Assembly (NCBI GenBank): GCA_001604435.1
Contig: LVBO01000081.1
Span: 1 to 9,437 of the forward strand
From: Synergistales bacterium Syner_01
Lineage (GTDB): Bacteria; Synergistota; Synergistia; Synergistales; Aminobacteriaceae
Length of the DNA: 9,437 nt
Direction of reading: 5' to 3'
Shown: positions 1-6,910 of the stretch, in pieces
Position numbering within the stretch: the first letter of the stretch is position 1
Layout of the letters: every line of letters starts with the position of its first letter
The notes under the pieces: model-generated
Database searches by the model: none
What the model was told of the DNA's origin: nothing
What the model saw: only the letters and a program-made list of their open reading frames with translations
Translations under genes and position numbers: made by a program

Positions 1-3
1 CAC

Positions 4-768
4 GTGAGTTCGCTTACCCTCTACGATCAGGGGGATCATAAATTCATCATGCTCGGCTGGGAAGAGCAGGAGGAAGAGGTCGCCGTCCAGACGAACCAAT
101 ACGTCGTCTCTTCCGGGGGAGAGGTGTTGCTGCTTGATCCGGGCGGGGCGCACGTCTTCCCGAGAGTGTTGGCGAACGTCGCCGAGATGTTCGAACTGAA
201 GGATATCCGCCATATTTTCTACTCGCACCAGGATCCCGACGTCTCCTCGGGCATCACGCTCTGGCTGTCGATGGCCGAGAGGGCGACGGTCTACATCTCC
301 GGGCTGTGGGTGCGCTTTCTTCCGCACTTCGGCATCTACGACGTAAAACGCATCAAGGCCATTCCCGACAAGGGGGATACGATCTCTCTCTCCAACGGAA
401 AGAAAGTGATGCTGATCCCGTCTCACTTCCTCCACTCGACGGGCTGTTTCTCTCTGTACGACCCGACGTCGAAGATTCTCTTCTCGGGCGATATCGGAGC
501 GGCGATCTTCCCCCGCGGGACACGGTACCCCGTGGCGGAGGACTTCGAAGCGCACCTGAAGTACATGGAAGGGTTCCACAAGCGCTATATGGCGTCGAAC
601 GCCTTCTGCCGCAGATGGGCGAGGACGGTGTCGGCGCTCGACGTGGAGCACATCGCCCCGCAGCACGGCGCGCTGATCAAGGGTCGGGAGAACGTGAAGA
701 AGTTCCTCGCGTGGTTCGAAAATCTTGCCTGCGGCGTGGATGTCCTCGACGACATCTATGGTCGCTGA
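4..768 (+). CDS. ODP-type diiron oxygen/iron sensor protein (metallo-beta-lactamase fold)
   Basis: This 254-residue soluble protein has the metallo-beta-lactamase fold of the FprA/flavodiiron diiron domain but no flavodoxin or rubredoxin domain, as in the oxygen-binding diiron proteins (ODP) that work with chemoreceptors. Visible metal-site motifs are SHQDPD (H75, D77, D79), SHFLHSTG (H141/H144), FSGDIG (D163) and APQHG (H221). The canonical HxExDH box here reads HQDPDV, so the last His is Val and the Glu is Asp. In ODPs studied in Treponema and Thermotoga, the diiron site binds O2 as a stable peroxo adduct and alters CheA signalling through a sensorless receptor; the same role is inferred here because such a receptor lies 19 bp downstream. 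The N-terminus looks complete, but GTG at position 4 is the first codon available and a start just outside the window cannot be excluded. Function outside chemotaxis, such as NO or O2 reduction, is less likely without an electron-donor domain. Confidence 0.85.
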   Translation: MSSLTLYDQGDHKFIMLGWEEQEEEVAVQTNQYVVSSGGEVLLLDPGGAHVFPRVLANVAEMFELKDIRHIFYSHQDPDVSSGITLWLSMAERATVYISGLWVRFLPHFGIYDVKRIKAIPDKGDTISLSNGKKVMLIPSHFLHSTGCFSLYDPTSKILFSGDIGAAIFPRGTRYPVAEDFEAHLKYMEGFHKRYMASNAFCRRWARTVSALDVEHIAPQHGALIKGRENVKKFLAWFENLACGVDVLDDIYGR

Positions 769-787
769 TCCCGGGGAGGGACGGGGA

Positions 788-1630
788 ATGGAACACAAGT
801 ATTCCCAGGTCATCCATCGCCTGGGAGGAGCGTATTTCGCCAACACCCTGATGAACTCGTTCATGGCGCAGCTTGACGAAGTGTTGGTGAGCCGCGTCAG
901 GGCCGTCGAGGAGGAGATCGACGAAACTTCGGAACGCTTCGTCCAGTTGAGCGCCCTGCTCGGAGATCTCTTGAAAGAGTTCGAGAAGAGCGGGGAGGAG
1001 ACCAGGGAAAGCGTCGGCCGCATCGCCAAGATGAACGAGGACCTTGCCGAGGAGCTGCACCGCTCCGGCACCGACCTCGACGGCATGAGCGAGAACGTCT
1101 CCCGGACGGTGGACGCGACGTTCGGCACTCTGGAGTCCTTCCTCGAAATCGAGAAGATGTCCAAGGAGATACAGCGCATCGCGAAGCAGACCAATCTGCT
1201 GGCGCTCAACGCCTCCATCGAGGCCGCGCGCGCGGGCGAGCACGGGCGCGGGTTCGCCATCGTGGCGAAAAACGTCCAGGAGCTCGCTGCGGAGACCAAG
1301 GCAGCCTCGGAGTCCATCGGCTCGAAGGTGGGCGAGATCTCCGGCGCGGTGCAGAACGCCATGGAAGATATCCGGCGGGTGAGCGAGATGTTCGACGTCA
1401 TCCGCCGTTCGCTTTCGACGTTCACCGAGTTCCTGTCGACCAACAAGTCCTTCATGGAGCGCATGGAGCATACGATGGCCGACGCGGGAGACAAGGTCCG
1501 CCGCAGTTCCGAGGAGATGGACAACTCCGTCGAGGTGATGGGGAACGCATCGAAGAAGTTCGGCTCGATGGCGGCGACGATTTCCGCGATCGTCCTCGCC
1601 CAGAAGAACCTGAAACAGATACGTCTCTAA
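788..1630 (+). CDS. Soluble methyl-accepting chemotaxis protein lacking a sensor domain
   Basis: A 280-residue, almost entirely helical protein containing the MCP signalling hairpin. The conserved tip that contacts CheA and CheW is at about residues 131-169 (IAKQTNLLALNASIEAARAG, then GRGFAIVA and ELAAET), with E145 near the turn. There is no transmembrane segment, HAMP domain or recognisable ligand-binding domain; only about 60 residues precede the coiled coil. The C-terminus (KNLKQIRL) has no visible CheR-binding pentapeptide. Such cytoplasmic sensorless receptors pair genetically with ODP proteins, and the gene directly upstream is an ODP, so the receptor probably passes ODP's oxygen/iron state to CheA. 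The ATG at 788 is chosen over an upstream in-frame ATG at 725, which would overlap the preceding gene, because GGGAGGG at 773-779 is a good ribosome-binding site. Co-transcription with both neighbours is likely from the short spacing. Confidence 0.9.
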   Translation: MEHKYSQVIHRLGGAYFANTLMNSFMAQLDEVLVSRVRAVEEEIDETSERFVQLSALLGDLLKEFEKSGEETRESVGRIAKMNEDLAEELHRSGTDLDGMSENVSRTVDATFGTLESFLEIEKMSKEIQRIAKQTNLLALNASIEAARAGEHGRGFAIVAKNVQELAAETKAASESIGSKVGEISGAVQNAMEDIRRVSEMFDVIRRSLSTFTEFLSTNKSFMERMEHTMADAGDKVRRSSEEMDNSVEVMGNASKKFGSMAATISAIVLAQKNLKQIRL

Positions 1631-1670
1631 GCCGCAAGCCGCGGCGGGAGGAAAGGGAGGTGGGGCTGTC

Positions 1671-2843
1671 GTGCGGGTCCTGAAAGATGTCGATGTCGAC
1701 GAACTTCATCTGTTTCGCGGGCGGGTCGTCGAGGATGTGGTCTCGTCGACCGGTTCCCTCCTTCTTCCGAAGGGGATCGAGATCCAGGCGGTTCTTGAAT
1801 CCGTCCCCGGTATCACCCGAACGTTGAAGCGCTGGGGCATCTACTCCGTAGTGCTCGACGTCTCCTTTCACCTTTCGGAGGAGGACTTCGACAAGATCAT
1901 CGAAAACATCGAACCGAAGATTCGTGTTCTCGAGGCGGCGCTCGCCCATAAGACGATCGCGCAGGTCGACGAAGTCTACCGCAGGATCTCCGAGAACGGC
2001 TCCCTGGGCGACGGCGCCCGTTTGCTGGCGAGGCAGGCCGCCATGCTGACGGAAGAGGTTTCGCGCGCTCCGCAGATTCTCCTCTGTCTGGGGCGGGTTC
2101 GGGAGAGCGACGAGTACACCTTTGTCCATTCCCTCAACGTAGGGTTGCTCTGCGGGTATCTCGCCGGACGCCTGAAGCCCGGCGACCGCGAGTTCGCCGC
2201 CGCGATGACGTACGGCGGGCTTCTTCACGATCTGGGCAAGGCCAGAGTTCCCCAACATGTTCTGAACAAGCCGGGAAGGCTTACGGAAGAGGAGTACGAG
2301 ATAATGAAGTCCCACTCCGTCCATGGGGACGACCTCGCCAGGGAATCGGGCATCACGGATTCGCGGGTGCTCGCGGTGATCAGGAATCATCACGAACGCT
2401 GGAACGGTCGAGGCTACCCCGACGCTTTTCAGAAGGACAAGATTCCCCTGTTCGCTCGTATTGCCGCGGTGGCCGACGTCTTCGACGCGCTCACTGCCAA
2501 GAGAGTCTACAAGGACCCCTTGTCGAGCCGCGAGGCCGTCTCGATGATCATGGAATCGTCGGAGGCCGATTTCGACAGACGCGTCGTGCGGGCGTTGCTT
2601 CTCTCCGTGGGGCTCTATCCGCCGGGAACGATGGTGGAGCTTTCCGATTTCAGCGTGGGCGTAGTGGTCGGCGCCAGGAATACCGATCTTTTCCGCCCGC
2701 AGGTGCATATCTCCGTCGACGGGAAAGGACGTCGCGCTCCCGAAGGGATGATCGTCGACCTTGGATTGCACAACGATCTGTTCGTCCGCCGGTCGCTCGA
2801 CGATGTAGGCAAAGGGGTGTCGTACGCGGACACTTCCTTGTAG
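1671..2843 (+). CDS. HD-GYP domain cyclic-di-GMP phosphodiesterase
   Basis: A 390-residue cytoplasmic protein. Residues about 1-65 resemble the small N-terminal domain common to HD-GYP proteins (glycine-containing LLLPKG, then LKRWGIYSVVL). A helical linker follows, and the HD-GYP domain covers about 145-320. All metal and catalytic motifs are visible: H153, H186-D187 in LLHDLGK, H215, H240-H241 and the signature HHERWNGRGYP (240-250), then D269 in VADVFDAL. It should therefore be an active enzyme hydrolysing cyclic-di-GMP to pGpG or GMP. There is no receiver, PAS or GAF domain, so input must come from elsewhere. The GTG start at 1671 follows a purine-rich GGGAGGAAAGGGAGG at 1646-1660. It lies 40 bp after the receptor gene and is probably in the same operon, linking ODP sensing to second-messenger turnover by inference only. 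It converges with the helicase gene, leaving 12 bp between stops and no clear terminator. Confidence 0.88.
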   Translation: MRVLKDVDVDELHLFRGRVVEDVVSSTGSLLLPKGIEIQAVLESVPGITRTLKRWGIYSVVLDVSFHLSEEDFDKIIENIEPKIRVLEAALAHKTIAQVDEVYRRISENGSLGDGARLLARQAAMLTEEVSRAPQILLCLGRVRESDEYTFVHSLNVGLLCGYLAGRLKPGDREFAAAMTYGGLLHDLGKARVPQHVLNKPGRLTEEEYEIMKSHSVHGDDLARESGITDSRVLAVIRNHHERWNGRGYPDAFQKDKIPLFARIAAVADVFDALTAKRVYKDPLSSREAVSMIMESSEADFDRRVVRALLLSVGLYPPGTMVELSDFSVGVVVGARNTDLFRPQVHISVDGKGRRAPEGMIVDLGLHNDLFVRRSLDDVGKGVSYADTSL

Positions 2844-2855
2844 AGACTCGCCCGC

Positions 2856-4499
2856 TCAAGAAGAAAGCGAGCGTTCGATCTCTCCGATCTTCTCCTCGAA
2901 TCCGTAGATCGTCGGATCGATTTCGTCGACCGTATTGTTCAACTCTTTCATCGACCGGAAGGCAAAACCTTTCGGCATCCTGTTCGCAAAACGCTTCACT
3001 TTAAGCAGCGCTTGGAGGTAGTTCCTTTCGAAGGGAAGGATCACCTGCGCGGCGAGCAGGGCGCTGGGGGATTGCTCCGTGTGGAACAAAAACGCCATCT
3101 CCAAATTTTCCTCGATGTCCATTTCATCGTACCAGAGCGCGGCGAGCGTCTTGCGGAACTTTTTTCGCTCGTGATTGTGGACCATCTTCGACATGGCCCG
3201 GTCGATTCGCTTCATCCCGGAGCGGATCGCGTTGCCGACGAGATATTCGTCCTGCTGCGGCAGCGAGTAGCGCGCGATGTACTCCGCTTCCACTTCGGGG
3301 AGGACTTCTTTGCGGAGCAGCCTGCCGAACGACGGATGCAGCGAGACGTTCGCCTTCTCCGGGGCGGCCTCCAGCAACTCCTTGAAGATCTCCTTCGTCG
3401 AAAAACCCCGCCGCTCGAACGGCGATTTCGCAAGCCACGAAACATACCCCGGATCGAAGAGGCCCTTCCGACCGGCGCGACCCGCCATCTGAAGAAATTC
3501 GTTCTTGGAGATCGGCGCGTCCGAATGGTAGTGGACAAGCTGAGCGAACACGGCGGTCTGCGCCGGAAGATTGACGCCCAGCGCGAGAGCGTTCGTTCCG
3601 CAGACCACGTCGAGGATGCGCTCCCTGAAGGCCGCCTCCATCAGGATCTTCTCCTTCGGCAGCATTCCTCCGTGGTAGATGCCGACCCCGTTGAAGAGGG
3701 GCTGCTGAATCTTGGGGACTCCCAAAATCGTTGCGAGCTCGGCGAGGCGTTCGCGCTTGGAGGAGTGAATCCGCTTCCTCTGGCGGGCGATCAGGTAGGC
3801 GAGTTCCATCGCTCCCTTCTGTGAAAAGAGGAAGACCAGCGCGTCCTTCACGCTGTCGATGTATGCCGGGCGTTCAGGCGTGAAGAGGAGTTGAGTTTCG
3901 CGCTTCGCGTTTTCAAAGAGAAAAAAGGAACGCCCGGTCACTCCCTCAAGATATTTCACGACCGAGGAAGCCCCTCCGAGGGTTGCGGACATGACCAGGA
4001 CGGAAGTCGCGGCGTCGGTGCCCCTGATGCCGTCGATGTAGGTTCTTGCCCGGTCCGAATCGTCGAAGATGTAGTGAAACTCGTCCACAATGAGTTTTTG
4101 TCCCGGGACGCGGGCGTATTTCAGGGAATAAATCTCCTGCGTGCAGCAAATGATCGCTGCGCCTTCGTTCTTCTTGAAGTCGCCGGTTTCGATACCCACG
4201 TCGAGCCCGAGTTTCCTGAGATCGAGATAGCGTTCGTTGCTCAGCGCCTTGATCGGAGCGGTGAAGATGATGCGTCCGTCTTCGGGAGGGAGGACCTCCC
4301 CGGTTTCGTCGAGTATGCCTGCCCAAAGATAGGCCACCAGAGTTTTTCCGGATCCTGTAGGGGCCGAGAGCACCGCGCTCGTATCTCGAATCGCCTGAAA
4401 GGCGTCCAATTGCCACGGATAGAAAGTTATATGCGCCAGCGTTGAAACTCCTCTCGAAAGTGCGTCGGGTTGTTCTTCCAGAAAGATATGGTACCACAT
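2856..4499 (-). CDS. Ski2-like DEAD/DEAH-box helicase
   Basis: Encodes about 547 residues of a superfamily-2 helicase, presumably an ATP-dependent RNA or DNA unwinding enzyme. Motifs, numbered from ATG 4499: Q-like FYPWQLDAF (26-34), Walker A APTGSGKT (46-53), Ia TAPIKALSNER, Walker B DEFH (139-142), motif III SAT (171-173), YHGGM and GTNALALGVNLPAQT in the second RecA domain, and motif VI QMAGRAGR (337-344). The order and the GVNLPA/QMAGRAGR pair place it near the Ski2/Hel308 group. The roughly 200-residue C-terminal tail is helical and I do not recognise it. The start is uncertain. ATG 4499 has only a weak GAAAG before it and sits just after a TATAAT box. An in-frame CTG at 4439 lies 8 nt after a good AGGAG (4452-4448) and immediately before the conserved core. 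An upstream in-frame start at 4595 would overlap the divergent gene and its Ser-rich extension looks non-coding. It is the only - strand gene here; substrate unknown. Confidence 0.82.
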   Translation of the reverse strand: MWYHIFLEEQPDALSRGVSTLAHITFYPWQLDAFQAIRDTSAVLSAPTGSGKTLVAYLWAGILDETGEVLPPEDGRIIFTAPIKALSNERYLDLRKLGLDVGIETGDFKKNEGAAIICCTQEIYSLKYARVPGQKLIVDEFHYIFDDSDRARTYIDGIRGTDAATSVLVMSATLGGASSVVKYLEGVTGRSFFLFENAKRETQLLFTPERPAYIDSVKDALVFLFSQKGAMELAYLIARQRKRIHSSKRERLAELATILGVPKIQQPLFNGVGIYHGGMLPKEKILMEAAFRERILDVVCGTNALALGVNLPAQTAVFAQLVHYHSDAPISKNEFLQMAGRAGRKGLFDPGYVSWLAKSPFERRGFSTKEIFKELLEAAPEKANVSLHPSFGRLLRKEVLPEVEAEYIARYSLPQQDEYLVGNAIRSGMKRIDRAMSKMVHNHERKKFRKTLAALWYDEMDIEENLEMAFLFHTEQSPSALLAAQVILPFERNYLQALLKVKRFANRMPKGFAFRSMKELNNTVDEIDPTIYGFEEKIGEIERSLSS

Positions 4500-4515
4500 C
4501 TTTCGTGGTATTATA
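4487..4515. promoter_or_regulatory. Imperfect dyad with TATAAT box at the divergent helicase start
   Basis: TATGGTACCAC (4487-4497) and GTGGTATTATA (4505-4515) form an inverted repeat around a 7-nt centre ATCTTTC; 9 of 11 positions are complementary and the other two would be G-U in RNA. Read on the - strand, TATAAT occupies 4515-4510 and the helicase ATG is at 4499, inside the dyad. The arrangement would suit a repressor operator over the helicase promoter or a hairpin at the mRNA 5' end. I see no good -35 box for either direction, so promoter assignment is weak. Confidence 0.4.
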
Positions 4516-4545
4516 AAGTGAATCGATACGGCGGAGGTGTTCCTC

Positions 4546-5010
4546 ATGGCGGAGTACGTGATCGTGGTGCAGGAAGAGGACGAGGAGGCGCACAAAGCGT
4601 GCCTCTACGTTCTTGAGCCGCGTACGCCCTTTCTCTCGAAACGGAAAGAGGCGGCGTTCTGGAAAACGGTAGGGGAAGAGGTTACGGAAACTGTTGCATC
4701 CGCCGGTCTCCCGTTCGAGTCGGCGATGCTTTTTATCAAGAGGGCCAGGCGCGCCTCGATGAAGAGAGTATCGCTCTGCGCTCTTGCGAACGATGCGGAG
4801 GGAGAAGGGTGGCGCGTGCTTACGGCGTCCTCCAAGCCGGCGGAGCCGGCGTCTCCGATGACGGAGGACGAGAAGCTTCAGTTCGAAGAAGCCCGTCTTC
4901 TCGCGGAGGAGATCGCCAAACGCAACCGGGACGCGATTCCCGATATGGAGGACGAGATCATATCGATCGAGGAGTTCGAGGATATGCTTCGGGGGGACTC
5001 CGTGGACTAA
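4546..5010 (+). CDS. Hypothetical small acidic protein
   Basis: A 154-residue protein I do not recognise. Residues 1-95 alternate short beta-like runs (EYVIVVQ, KACLYVLE, RVSLCALAN, WRVLTAS) with a charged helix around 32-52, so a small alpha/beta domain is plausible. Residues 105-150 are very rich in Glu and Asp and predicted helical (QFEEARLLAEEIAKRNRD, then SIEEFEDMLRG). No signal peptide, membrane segment, Cys pair or catalytic motif is visible. ATG 4546 is chosen over the in-frame GTG at 4537 because GCGGAGG (4531-4537) is an ideal ribosome-binding site at 8-nt spacing and would itself overlap the GTG. The gene is divergent from the helicase with 46 bp between them and sits 90 bp before the phosphate transporter gene, with which it may be co-transcribed. 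Base composition and codon use match the neighbours. Confidence 0.8.
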   Translation: MAEYVIVVQEEDEEAHKACLYVLEPRTPFLSKRKEAAFWKTVGEEVTETVASAGLPFESAMLFIKRARRASMKRVSLCALANDAEGEGWRVLTASSKPAEPASPMTEDEKLQFEEARLLAEEIAKRNRDAIPDMEDEIISIEEFEDMLRGDSVD

Positions 5011-5100
5011 GTTGTATTGTCGGCGCCGGACCGCCCTTTGCGGCGGAACGGGCATGCCGTTTGTTTCAGGAGCGAATACGAAGGAGCGGGGGATGTTTTC

Positions 5101-6711
5101 GTGACGTGGAGCAGTGCGTTTCAAATTCTTGGCGGTGTTGGACTTTTTCTTTTCGGCATAAAACTGATGAGCGAGGCGCTGCAATACCTCGCCGGCGACA
5201 AGATGCGCCAGCTCATCGGCTCCCTGACCAGGACCCCCATCCGAGGCGTGTTTATCGGCGCGCTCGTCGCGATGCTCATTCAGAGCAGCAGCGGCACCAC
5301 CGTCATGACGGTGAGCTTCGTCCACGCGGGGCTGATGTCCTTGAAACAGGCCGTCGGCGTTATTATGGGAGCGAACGTCGGCACTACGGTCATCGCGCAG
5401 ATAGTTGCCTTCAAGGTAAAAGACTTCGCGCTCCCCATTCTCGGCATGGGCGTTCTTCTTGTGCTCTTCGGAAGGACGAAGCGGCAGAAGTACATCGGCA
5501 ACGGCCTCGTCGGTTTCGGCCTGCTCTTCCTTGGTATGCAGACGATGGAGGGCTCCATGGCCTTCCTGCGCGACCGCAAGGACCTTTTTCTCGCTTTCAG
5601 CTCTTCGCCGATGCTCGGCCTCCTCGTCGGCACGGCGGTGACGATGGTGGTGCAGGCGAGCTCCGCGACGATAGGGCTCACGATGGCGATGGCCGCGCAG
5701 GGGTTGTTGCCGCTCGAAGCGGCTCTCCCCATTCTCCTCGGCGACAATATAGGCACGACGATCACCGCCGTGCTGGCCTCTCTCGGCTCCAACCGTTCGG
5801 CAAAGCAGGCCGCAACGGCGCACGTTCTCTTCAACGTCATCGGCGCCTCGATCTTCCTCGCGTGTCTGCCGTTCTACAAGGGCGTTGTGGCGTCCACCTC
5901 AGCGGACATCGGAAGACAGATAGCCAACGCGCATACTATCTTCAACGTGACGAACACGCTGCTCTTCCTTCCTTTCGTGCCCGTCCTGGTCTGGGTCATT
6001 CGCCGGATCGTCCCCGACAAGGGCGGGGCCGTCGTCGCGGGCCCGATGTACCTGGACATGAAGCTCGTCTCGGCTTCTCCCGCCGCCGCGGTGGACGCGG
6101 TGAAAAAAGAGCTTCTTCACATGGGGGATCTCGCCCGCTTGATGCTGGCCGACGTCCGCAGGGCGTTCACGGAGAACAACCCGAAGATGATCGGCGAAGT
6201 GACGCAGACGGAAAAAGCAGTGAACGAGATCAACCGCGCCATCTCCTCCTACGCGTCGGAAATCTGGCAGAGCGGGCTTTCGAGCGAGCTCTCGACGGTG
6301 CTCGGCTCGTACGTCAACGGCGTCGGCGACATCGAGCGCATCGGGGATCACGCGACCAACCTGATCGAACTCTACGAGTACAAGCTCGACCACGGTTTCG
6401 AGTTCTCCACGCTCGCCCGCGGTGAGTTCGACGACATGTTCGACCTCGTGGAACGTGCGGTGCGCCTCAGTTTCGAGTCGCTCAACGAGGAGGACGTGCT
6501 CAAGGCCAAGGAAGTCGACGCTCTCGAGGACGAGGTGGACCGCAAGGAGAAGATTCTCCGGAAAAACCATATTCTCCGCCTCAACAAGGGGGAGTGCACT
6601 CCCGCCGGGGGCGTCATCTTCATCGATATCCTGAGCAATCTCGAACGAGTGTGCGACCACGCCCACAATATTTCGCTCATCGCGTTCGACATCTCGAAGC
6701 TGCACAGCTGA
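5101..6711 (+). CDS. Na+/phosphate cotransporter (NptA/PNaS family) with C-terminal PhoU-like domain
   Basis: A 536-residue inner-membrane protein expected to move inorganic phosphate with Na+. The membrane half (about 5-305) contains the family's two inverted repeats with their signature turns: QSSSGTT (61-67) followed by GANVGTT (90-96), and QASSAT (185-190) followed by GDNIGTT (214-220). The cytoplasmic half (about 325-536) is a PhoU-like helical bundle with two metal-binding-type motifs, ERIGDHATN (412-420) and LERVCDHAHN (514-523). This two-part layout is common in bacterial members. The start is taken as GTG 5101, the first start codon just before the first hydrophobic segment, with AAGGAG (5081-5086) and GGGGG (5088-5092) upstream; an upstream extension to 5017 has no membrane or PhoU character. 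The 90 bp before it show no convincing promoter. The stop codon lies inside a strong terminator hairpin. Transport of other anions is possible, and the direction (uptake or efflux) cannot be read from sequence. Confidence 0.88.
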   Translation: MTWSSAFQILGGVGLFLFGIKLMSEALQYLAGDKMRQLIGSLTRTPIRGVFIGALVAMLIQSSSGTTVMTVSFVHAGLMSLKQAVGVIMGANVGTTVIAQIVAFKVKDFALPILGMGVLLVLFGRTKRQKYIGNGLVGFGLLFLGMQTMEGSMAFLRDRKDLFLAFSSSPMLGLLVGTAVTMVVQASSATIGLTMAMAAQGLLPLEAALPILLGDNIGTTITAVLASLGSNRSAKQAATAHVLFNVIGASIFLACLPFYKGVVASTSADIGRQIANAHTIFNVTNTLLFLPFVPVLVWVIRRIVPDKGGAVVAGPMYLDMKLVSASPAAAVDAVKKELLHMGDLARLMLADVRRAFTENNPKMIGEVTQTEKAVNEINRAISSYASEIWQSGLSSELSTVLGSYVNGVGDIERIGDHATNLIELYEYKLDHGFEFSTLARGEFDDMFDLVERAVRLSFESLNEEDVLKAKEVDALEDEVDRKEKILRKNHILRLNKGECTPAGGVIFIDILSNLERVCDHAHNISLIAFDISKLHS

Positions 6712-6723
6712 GCAGCTTTTTTT
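6697..6723 (+). terminator. Intrinsic terminator of the Na/Pi cotransporter gene
   Basis: AAGCTGC (6697-6703) and GCAGCTT (6712-6718) are perfectly complementary around an 8-nt loop, and a run of seven T (6717-6723) overlaps and follows the 3' arm. The stop codon of the transporter gene (6709-6711) is in the loop. It separates the transporter transcript from the promoter 22 bp downstream. Confidence 0.85.
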
Positions 6724-6744
6724 AAATTGTGCCGGAATAGATCG

Positions 6745-6773
6745 TTGACAATATTTTGTTCTCCTGATACTAT
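6745..6773 (+). promoter_or_regulatory. Sigma-70-type promoter for the leader-lctP-larA unit
   Basis: A perfect -35 box TTGACA (6745-6750) is followed after 17 bp by TACTAT (6768-6773), a 4/6 match to TATAAT preceded by TG one base upstream (6765-6766), the extended -10 arrangement. The predicted transcript starts near 6780, about 45 nt before the leader ORF. No operator-like repeat overlaps the boxes, which fits control acting downstream in the transcribed leader. Confidence 0.8.
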
Positions 6774-6825
6774 GCGGCGGCAAGCAGCGGAAAATGTACG
6801 TTTCAGTCCGGAGAGGAGGATCGAA

Positions 6826-6903
6826 ATGAGAACAAATCGACAACCCGTCGGCATTATTCTTCTTGGAGTACTCCTTTCGGTCCCTGGTGGTCTCATCCTC
6901 TGA
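6826..6903 (+). CDS. Leader peptide, 25 aa, rich in Leu/Ile/Val (putative attenuation peptide)
   Basis: A short ORF with an excellent ribosome-binding site, AGGAGG at 6814-6819, 6 nt before ATG 6826. After a polar start (MRTNRQPVG) the peptide runs IILLGVLLSV and ends GGLIL. It has 6 Leu, 3 Ile and 3 Val in 25 residues, with Ile-Ile-Leu-Leu at codons 10-13 (6853-6864). It is followed 31 nt after its stop by an intrinsic terminator, and then by the permease gene. This is the layout of peptide-mediated attenuators such as those of ilv and leu operons, so it probably has a regulatory role through ribosome stalling. It could instead be a small membrane peptide. Codons are the common ones of this genome (CTT, CTC, ATT, ATC, GTC), not rare ones, which weakens the case slightly. 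Confidence 0.65.
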   Translation: MRTNRQPVGIILLGVLLSVPGGLIL

Positions 6904-6910
6904 CGACGGG
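6844..6910 (+). promoter_or_regulatory. Proposed protector helix of the leader (1:2 pairing)
   Basis: CCCGTCG (6844-6850, leader codons 7-9) is the exact reverse complement of CGACGGG (6904-6910), which begins directly after the leader stop codon. If formed, this 7-bp helix would enclose the antiterminator strand (6879-6885) in its loop and favour the terminator. A ribosome stalled on codons 10-13 would cover 6844-6850 and prevent it. The pairing is seen in the sequence; its role is inference. Confidence 0.35.

Noticed and set aside
1631..1645. GCCGC-AAGCC-GCGGC hairpin after the chemoreceptor gene
   Set aside because: Five base pairs with no U tract, directly before the HD-GYP SD; more likely chance in GC-rich DNA than a terminator splitting the operon.
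2847..2873. Possible bidirectional terminator between the convergent HD-GYP and helicase genes (CTCGC...GCGAG, CGCTC...GAGCG)
   Set aside because: Stems are only 5 bp with loops over 10 nt and there is no T-run on either strand.
5031..5046. CCGCC/GGCGG hairpin between the small acidic protein gene and the Na/Pi gene
   Set aside because: A 5-bp stem without a T-tract; not a credible terminator, and no promoter boxes accompany it. I see nothing else in the 90-bp gap.
3946..5823. Very long open frames opposite or across real genes (for example 3946-5823 -, 4809-6425 +, 6991-8367 -, 1452-2771 -, 7686-8984 +)
   Set aside because: They overlap genes with clear family motifs, their translations are dominated by Arg, His, Gly and Asp without domains, and they arise from few stop codons in shifted frames of GC-rich codons.
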